A stretch of 8,577 bases of DNA from SFHK01 sp963618055 (GTDB taxonomy: Bacteria > Bacillota > Clostridia > Christensenellales > Aristaeellaceae), in contig CAVERI010000104.1 of assembly GCA_963618055.1 (NCBI GenBank), forward strand, positions 1-8,577, read 5' to 3'. The stretch's first letter is position 1; every line of letters begins with the position of its first letter. The notes under the pieces were generated by a model. The model was not told the DNA's origin, did not search any database, and saw only the letters and a list, made by a program, of their open reading frames with translations. A program made the translations under genes and the position numbers. Positions 5,427-8,577 of this stretch are shown here, in pieces.

Positions 5427-7298
5427 ATGGCTGAAAAGGGCAGCATTTCCATTCACGCACAGAATATCATGCCCGTGATTAAAAAGTGGCTATATTCCGA
5501 TAAAGATATTTTTCTGAGGGAGATCGTGTCCAACGGCTGCGATGCGATTGCAAAATACAAAATGCTGGTCGCGCGCGGCGAGAAGACGGCGCGCGAGGCG
5601 TACCGCGTGGACGTGGTATGCGACAAGGACGCGGGCACGCTGACCGTGACGGACAACGGCATCGGCATGACGGCGGACGAAATCAAGAAGTATATCTGTC
5701 AGGTCGCGTTTTCCGGCGCGGAGGAATTTCTGAAGCAGTACAAGCCGGAGGAGGGCGACAAGGGCGGCATCATTGGCCACTTTGGTCTGGGCTTCTACAG
5801 CGCGTTCATGGTGTCGAAGAAGGTTGTCATCGACACGAAGAGCTGCGAAGAGGGCGCGCAGGCTGTGCGCTGGACGAGCGAGGACGGCATGGCCTACGAG
5901 ATCGAGGACAGCGGCCGCGCCGAGGAGGGCACGAGCGTCATCCTGTATCTGAACGACGAGGACAAGGAATTCGCGAGCATGTGGACGGTGCGCTCGGTGC
6001 TTGAAAAGTACTGCGCGTTCATGCCGGTTGAAATCTATGTGAGCGAGGTCGTGAAGCCCGAGGAGCCCAAGGAGGGCGAGGAAGGCGAAGAAAAGAAGGA
6101 GCCCAAGGACGTCGCGCCGGTTCTGGTGAACGACGTGCATCCGCTGTGGATGAAGAAGCCCAGCGAGTGCACCGACGAGGAATACAAGGAGTTCTATCAC
6201 AACGTATTCCACGATTACGACGATCCGCTGTTCTGGATTCACCTGAACGCGGAGTTCCCGTTCAACCTGAAGGGCATTCTGTACTTCCCGAAGCTGAAGA
6301 ACGAGTTCTCGTCCAGCGAGGGCGTGATCAAGCTGTATAACAATCAGGTGTTCGTTGCGGACAATATAAAGGAAGTCATTCCGGAGTTCCTGATGCTGCT
6401 CAAGGGCGTGATCGACTGCCCCGACCTGCCGCTGAACGTGTCCCGTTCGTTCCTGCAGAACGACGGCTACGTGCGCAAGATGAGCGATTACATCACCCGC
6501 AAGGTGGCGGATCGCCTGATGAGCGAGTTCAACACGAAGCGCGAGGATTACCAGAAATATTGGAAGGACATTCATCCGTTCGTCAAGTACGGCTGCATCC
6601 GCGACGAGAAGTTCTTCAGCCGCGTGAAGGACGCCATCATCTACCGCACGACCGCGGACGAGTTCCTGACGGCGAAGGAATACAAGCAGCGCAACTGCGA
6701 GGGCGACGAGACGCTGATGTACTACACCAGCGACGAGAAGCGTCAGGCGCAGATGATCGAGATGTTCACATCCCAGGGCAAGGACGTCGTGGTGATGGAC
6801 ACGCTGATCGACAACCACTTCATGAGCTTCCTTGAGTACGCCGCCAAGGAGGATCAGGTGAAGTTCCGCCGCGTGGACGCGGGGCTGGACGGCCTGACCG
6901 AGGAGGGCGAGACGGACGCGGAGGCGGAGAAGAAGCTGCAGGAGCTGTTCCGCGAGGCGACCGGCGAAAAGGAGCTGGACGTGAAGCTGGCGACGCTGAA
7001 GTCCGACGAAATGCCCGCGATGATCACCGTGGAGGAACAGTCGCGCCGGTTCACCGAAATGTCCCGCGAGTGGGGCGGCGGCATGCAGATGCCCGAGAAG
7101 CGCACGCTGACGCTGAACCGCAAGCACCCGCTGATCGCCTATCTGGAGCGCGAGGACGGCGACGCCGACATGCGCAGGACGGTGTGCGAGCAGGTGGTCG
7201 ATCTGGCCGAAATGGCGCGCCAGCCGCTGACAGCGGAGCGCATGGTGGCGTTCCTCAAGCGCAGCACGAAGATTCTGGGTCTGGCCGTAAAGGAGTAA
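5427..7298 (+). CDS. htpG: Molecular chaperone HtpG (bacterial Hsp90)
   Basis: A 623-residue cytoplasmic ATP-dependent chaperone of the GHKL ATPase superfamily, full length for HtpG. The N-terminal ATPase domain (about 1-205) has Glu32 and Asn36 in REIVSNGCDA for catalysis and Mg binding, DNGIGM (76-81) for adenine contact, the glycine-rich lid GGIIGHFGLGFYSAFMV (113-129) and GTSVILYL (168-175). A Glu/Lys/Pro-rich segment (about 207-229) forms a charged linker, longer than the short loop in many bacterial HtpGs. The middle domain carries the gamma-phosphate-sensing arginine in LNVSRSFLQ (Arg340); the more usual residue after that Arg is Glu. The C-terminal dimerisation region follows from about residue 510. 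NGCDA in place of the more common NASDA is, as I recall, frequent in clostridial proteins. ATG 5427 has a strong AGGAGGG site. A single-gene unit, with CIRCE upstream and a terminator downstream, so it is probably heat-induced through HrcA. Confidence 0.97.
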   Translation: MAEKGSISIHAQNIMPVIKKWLYSDKDIFLREIVSNGCDAIAKYKMLVARGEKTAREAYRVDVVCDKDAGTLTVTDNGIGMTADEIKKYICQVAFSGAEEFLKQYKPEEGDKGGIIGHFGLGFYSAFMVSKKVVIDTKSCEEGAQAVRWTSEDGMAYEIEDSGRAEEGTSVILYLNDEDKEFASMWTVRSVLEKYCAFMPVEIYVSEVVKPEEPKEGEEGEEKKEPKDVAPVLVNDVHPLWMKKPSECTDEEYKEFYHNVFHDYDDPLFWIHLNAEFPFNLKGILYFPKLKNEFSSSEGVIKLYNNQVFVADNIKEVIPEFLMLLKGVIDCPDLPLNVSRSFLQNDGYVRKMSDYITRKVADRLMSEFNTKREDYQKYWKDIHPFVKYGCIRDEKFFSRVKDAIIYRTTADEFLTAKEYKQRNCEGDETLMYYTSDEKRQAQMIEMFTSQGKDVVVMDTLIDNHFMSFLEYAAKEDQVKFRRVDAGLDGLTEEGETDAEAEKKLQELFREATGEKELDVKLATLKSDEMPAMITVEEQSRRFTEMSREWGGGMQMPEKRTLTLNRKHPLIAYLEREDGDADMRRTVCEQVVDLAEMARQPLTAERMVAFLKRSTKILGLAVKE

Positions 7299-7341
7299 CA
7301 AAGTAAGCCTGAAGGAAAAACTTGAAAACCGAATCGGGTGT

Positions 7342-7385
7342 GCGCTCTCTGCCGCGATGGGAAATGCGGCGGGGAGCGCTTTTTT
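7342..7385 (+). terminator. Intrinsic terminator of htpG
   Basis: A 14-pair stem, GCGCTCTCTGCCGC (7342-7355) with GCGGCGGGGAGCGC (7366-7379), includes two G-U pairs and a 10-base loop and is followed by six Ts (7380-7385). It lies 43 bases after the htpG stop codon. Confidence 0.88.
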
Positions 7386-7394
7386 GACGCAATG

Positions 7395-7427
7395 AAAACG
7401 CTCCCTACCGGAAAACGGCAGGGAGCG
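7395..7427 (-). terminator. Intrinsic terminator of the URO-D family methyltransferase gene
   Basis: On the minus strand CGCTCCCTGCCG (7427-7416), a 5-base loop and CGGTAGGGAGCG (7410-7399) pair over 12 positions with one G-U, followed by four Ts (7398-7395). On the plus strand the wobble would be an A-C mismatch, so the orientation favours the minus-strand gene. It ends 9 bases from the T tract of the htpG terminator. Confidence 0.82.
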
Positions 7428-7442
7428 AGGGAGAGGATGGGC

Positions 7443-8450
7443 TTAGCCTCCGATTTCCTCAAGCGCTTCGGAGATGGCGCGGGCGTTGGCCAGCGGAGTG
7501 CGGGTGGGCAGCTCGCAGCCGGGCATGAACATGGCGCGCGCGCGGCCGATGGAGTCGGCGGCGTTCAGGATGGCCTGCTTCGTGTGCGCCGCGTCGCAGG
7601 AGAACACGTCCGCGACGGGGTCGATGTTGCCGTTAATCAGGCAGCGGCCGTCCGCGATTTCCAGCGCCTCGGCGAAATTCACGGCGTGGTCGATGTCCAC
7701 GATGTTTGCGCCGCAGGTGGAGGAGAACGGCAGGATTTTCGTGGTGTCGCCGCACATGTGCAGGCGGCTGCCGACACCCAGCTCCTTCATGCGGCTGAAA
7801 ATTTTCTTGTGGCAGGGCAGCACGAAGCGCTCATACATGGCCGGGGAGAACAGGGAGGCGACGGGGTCGGCCACGTAGATATATGTCGCGCCCGCGCCGG
7901 CCAGCTCGCGGATGTAGTCGAGAATCGTTTCGGTGGCGATGTTCAGAAGATCTTCGCCCGCTTCCTCTTCGTCCAGCATGTCGACGAGCAGATTCTCCAC
8001 GCCTCGGGTGTTGCCCGCAATGGTCGCGGGGCCGACGGCCAGCGTCATGGGATGAATGTCGCTGTTCAGCGTGCGGGCGTAGGCGGTGGCCTCCACAAGG
8101 TCGTACATGCGGCGCACCTCGCTCGTCTTCAGGGGACGAAGGCGGCTGACCTCGGTAATGTCGTCCAGCGCGTATTTGCTCACGGTGGGGAGCTTGTCCG
8201 GGAAGAAGGCGATTTCGGAGCCGAGACCCTCGGCTTCGCGCACAAGGTCGGAGGCAATCTGGATGAAGTCGAGCTTCAGATCGATGGCGGCCTGAACGGC
8301 GCTTTCGGTCATGGCCTTATAGTCCTTGGAATAGCGCTCGATGTCGATGCCCGTGTACTGCGTGACCACGCTGCCGACGATGGTCAGGTTTGGCCGGCGA
8401 TCCACCTTTTTGCCGGCAAGGTAGGCGTCAAGACGTTCTTTTCCGTTCAT
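7443..8450 (-). CDS. Uroporphyrinogen decarboxylase family protein, MtaA-like zinc methyltransferase
   Basis: A 335-residue protein from ATG 8450, preceded at a 6-base distance by AGAGGAG (8463-8457). The open frame extends 40 codons further, but that part covers the promoter and is not translated. The (beta-alpha)8 URO-D fold is indicated by overall pattern, but the HemE substrate motif (RQAGR near the N-terminus) is missing. A zinc site of the corrinoid methyltransferase type is present: His231 and Cys233 in RLHMCGD, and Cys312 in MPGCELP, close to the H-x-C-x(about 76)-C arrangement of MtaA. Other conserved pieces are VGPATIAG (139-146), ADPVASLFSP (194-203) and NGNIDPV (273-279). Relatives move a methyl group between a corrinoid protein and a thiol or other acceptor. 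No corrinoid protein gene is in the window, so the partner and substrate are unknown. It is a single-gene unit with its own promoter and terminator. Confidence 0.87.
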   Translation of the reverse strand: MNGKERLDAYLAGKKVDRRPNLTIVGSVVTQYTGIDIERYSKDYKAMTESAVQAAIDLKLDFIQIASDLVREAEGLGSEIAFFPDKLPTVSKYALDDITEVSRLRPLKTSEVRRMYDLVEATAYARTLNSDIHPMTLAVGPATIAGNTRGVENLLVDMLDEEEAGEDLLNIATETILDYIRELAGAGATYIYVADPVASLFSPAMYERFVLPCHKKIFSRMKELGVGSRLHMCGDTTKILPFSSTCGANIVDIDHAVNFAEALEIADGRCLINGNIDPVADVFSCDAAHTKQAILNAADSIGRARAMFMPGCELPTRTPLANARAISEALEEIGG

Positions 8451-8484
8451 GGTATTCTCCTCTCTCAAGGGATTTCGCGCTTTT

Positions 8485-8513
8485 ATTATAGAAGCGGCCG
8501 CGGGGAATGTCAA
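8485..8513 (-). promoter_or_regulatory. Consensus sigma-A promoter of the URO-D family methyltransferase gene
   Basis: Minus strand: perfect -35 TTGACA (8513-8508), 17-base spacer, perfect -10 TATAAT (8490-8485). The start is predicted near 8478, with a leader of about 28 bases holding the ribosome binding site. I see no operator-like inverted repeat around it. Bases 8514-8577 show no supportable gene. Confidence 0.88.
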
Positions 8514-8577
8514 CCTAAAAATAGAGGCAAGCGTCACAGGGTTGAAATTTTCGCCATCCGGCGGGAACAAAATGCGG

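Noticed and set aside
5490..7301. Minus-strand open frame of 603 codons opposite htpG
   Set aside because: It is an antisense shadow of a clearly recognised gene; its His/Leu/Arg/Ala-rich product has no domain signature and no promoter.
7443..8450. Annotation as HemE, the haem-pathway uroporphyrinogen decarboxylase
   Set aside because: The N-terminal RQAGR substrate motif is absent, while the His-x-Cys and distal Cys zinc site of MtaA-type methyltransferases is present.
8451..8570. 40-codon N-terminal extension of the methyltransferase
   Set aside because: It would cover the consensus promoter and predicted transcription start; ATG 8450 has a good ribosome binding site and begins the conserved NGKERL segment.
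1..8577. CRISPR array, tRNA or rRNA, insertion sequence, phage or toxin-antitoxin genes
   Set aside because: No repeat-spacer pattern, RNA gene signature, transposase motif or terminal inverted repeats were seen on either strand.

Overview
The window looks like chromosomal DNA of a fairly GC-rich member of the Bacillota, probably a gut-type clostridium. The signs are strong GGAGG/AGGTGA ribosome binding sites, consensus sigma-A promoters, a perfect CIRCE heat-shock operator, a clostridial-type HtpG (SNGCDA and NVSRSF motifs) and an LplA/LplB/YtcP-type sugar ABC transporter. The order or family cannot be fixed from the sequence alone. There is no rRNA, tRNA, CRISPR array, insertion sequence or phage gene, and base composition looks even throughout.

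Layout. Bases 1-587 (minus) hold the N-terminal part of a nitrilase-superfamily carbon-nitrogen hydrolase that runs off the left edge. It is divergent from an AraC-family regulator (753-1592, plus), and the 165-base gap between them carries one extended -10 promoter for each. The regulator converges on a three-gene carbohydrate uptake operon read on the minus strand: permease (5112-4156), permease (4137-3244) and extracellular solute-binding protein (3191-1659). A two-way hairpin terminator separates the convergent ends. No ATP-binding subunit is present, as is usual for transporters that share an MsmX-type ATPase.

The gap of about 300 bases at 5113-5426 holds the operon promoter with two copies of a TGCAAA-type site exactly 21 bases apart just upstream of its -35, the classical spacing of AraC-family half-sites. 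It then holds, on the plus strand, a perfect CIRCE operator and a strong promoter for htpG (5427-7298), the bacterial Hsp90 chaperone. htpG ends in an intrinsic terminator facing a second terminator that belongs to the last gene: a uroporphyrinogen-decarboxylase-family, MtaA-like zinc methyltransferase (8450-7443, minus) with a perfectly consensus TTGACA-17-TATAAT promoter.

The AraC regulator, transporter operon and possibly the hydrolase probably form one inducible uptake locus. htpG and the methyltransferase appear to be independent single-gene units. I do not see a clear previously undescribed system. The points most worth checking are the CIRCE operator placed upstream of the htpG promoter, the paired candidate AraC operators, and the binding protein that lacks a lipobox.
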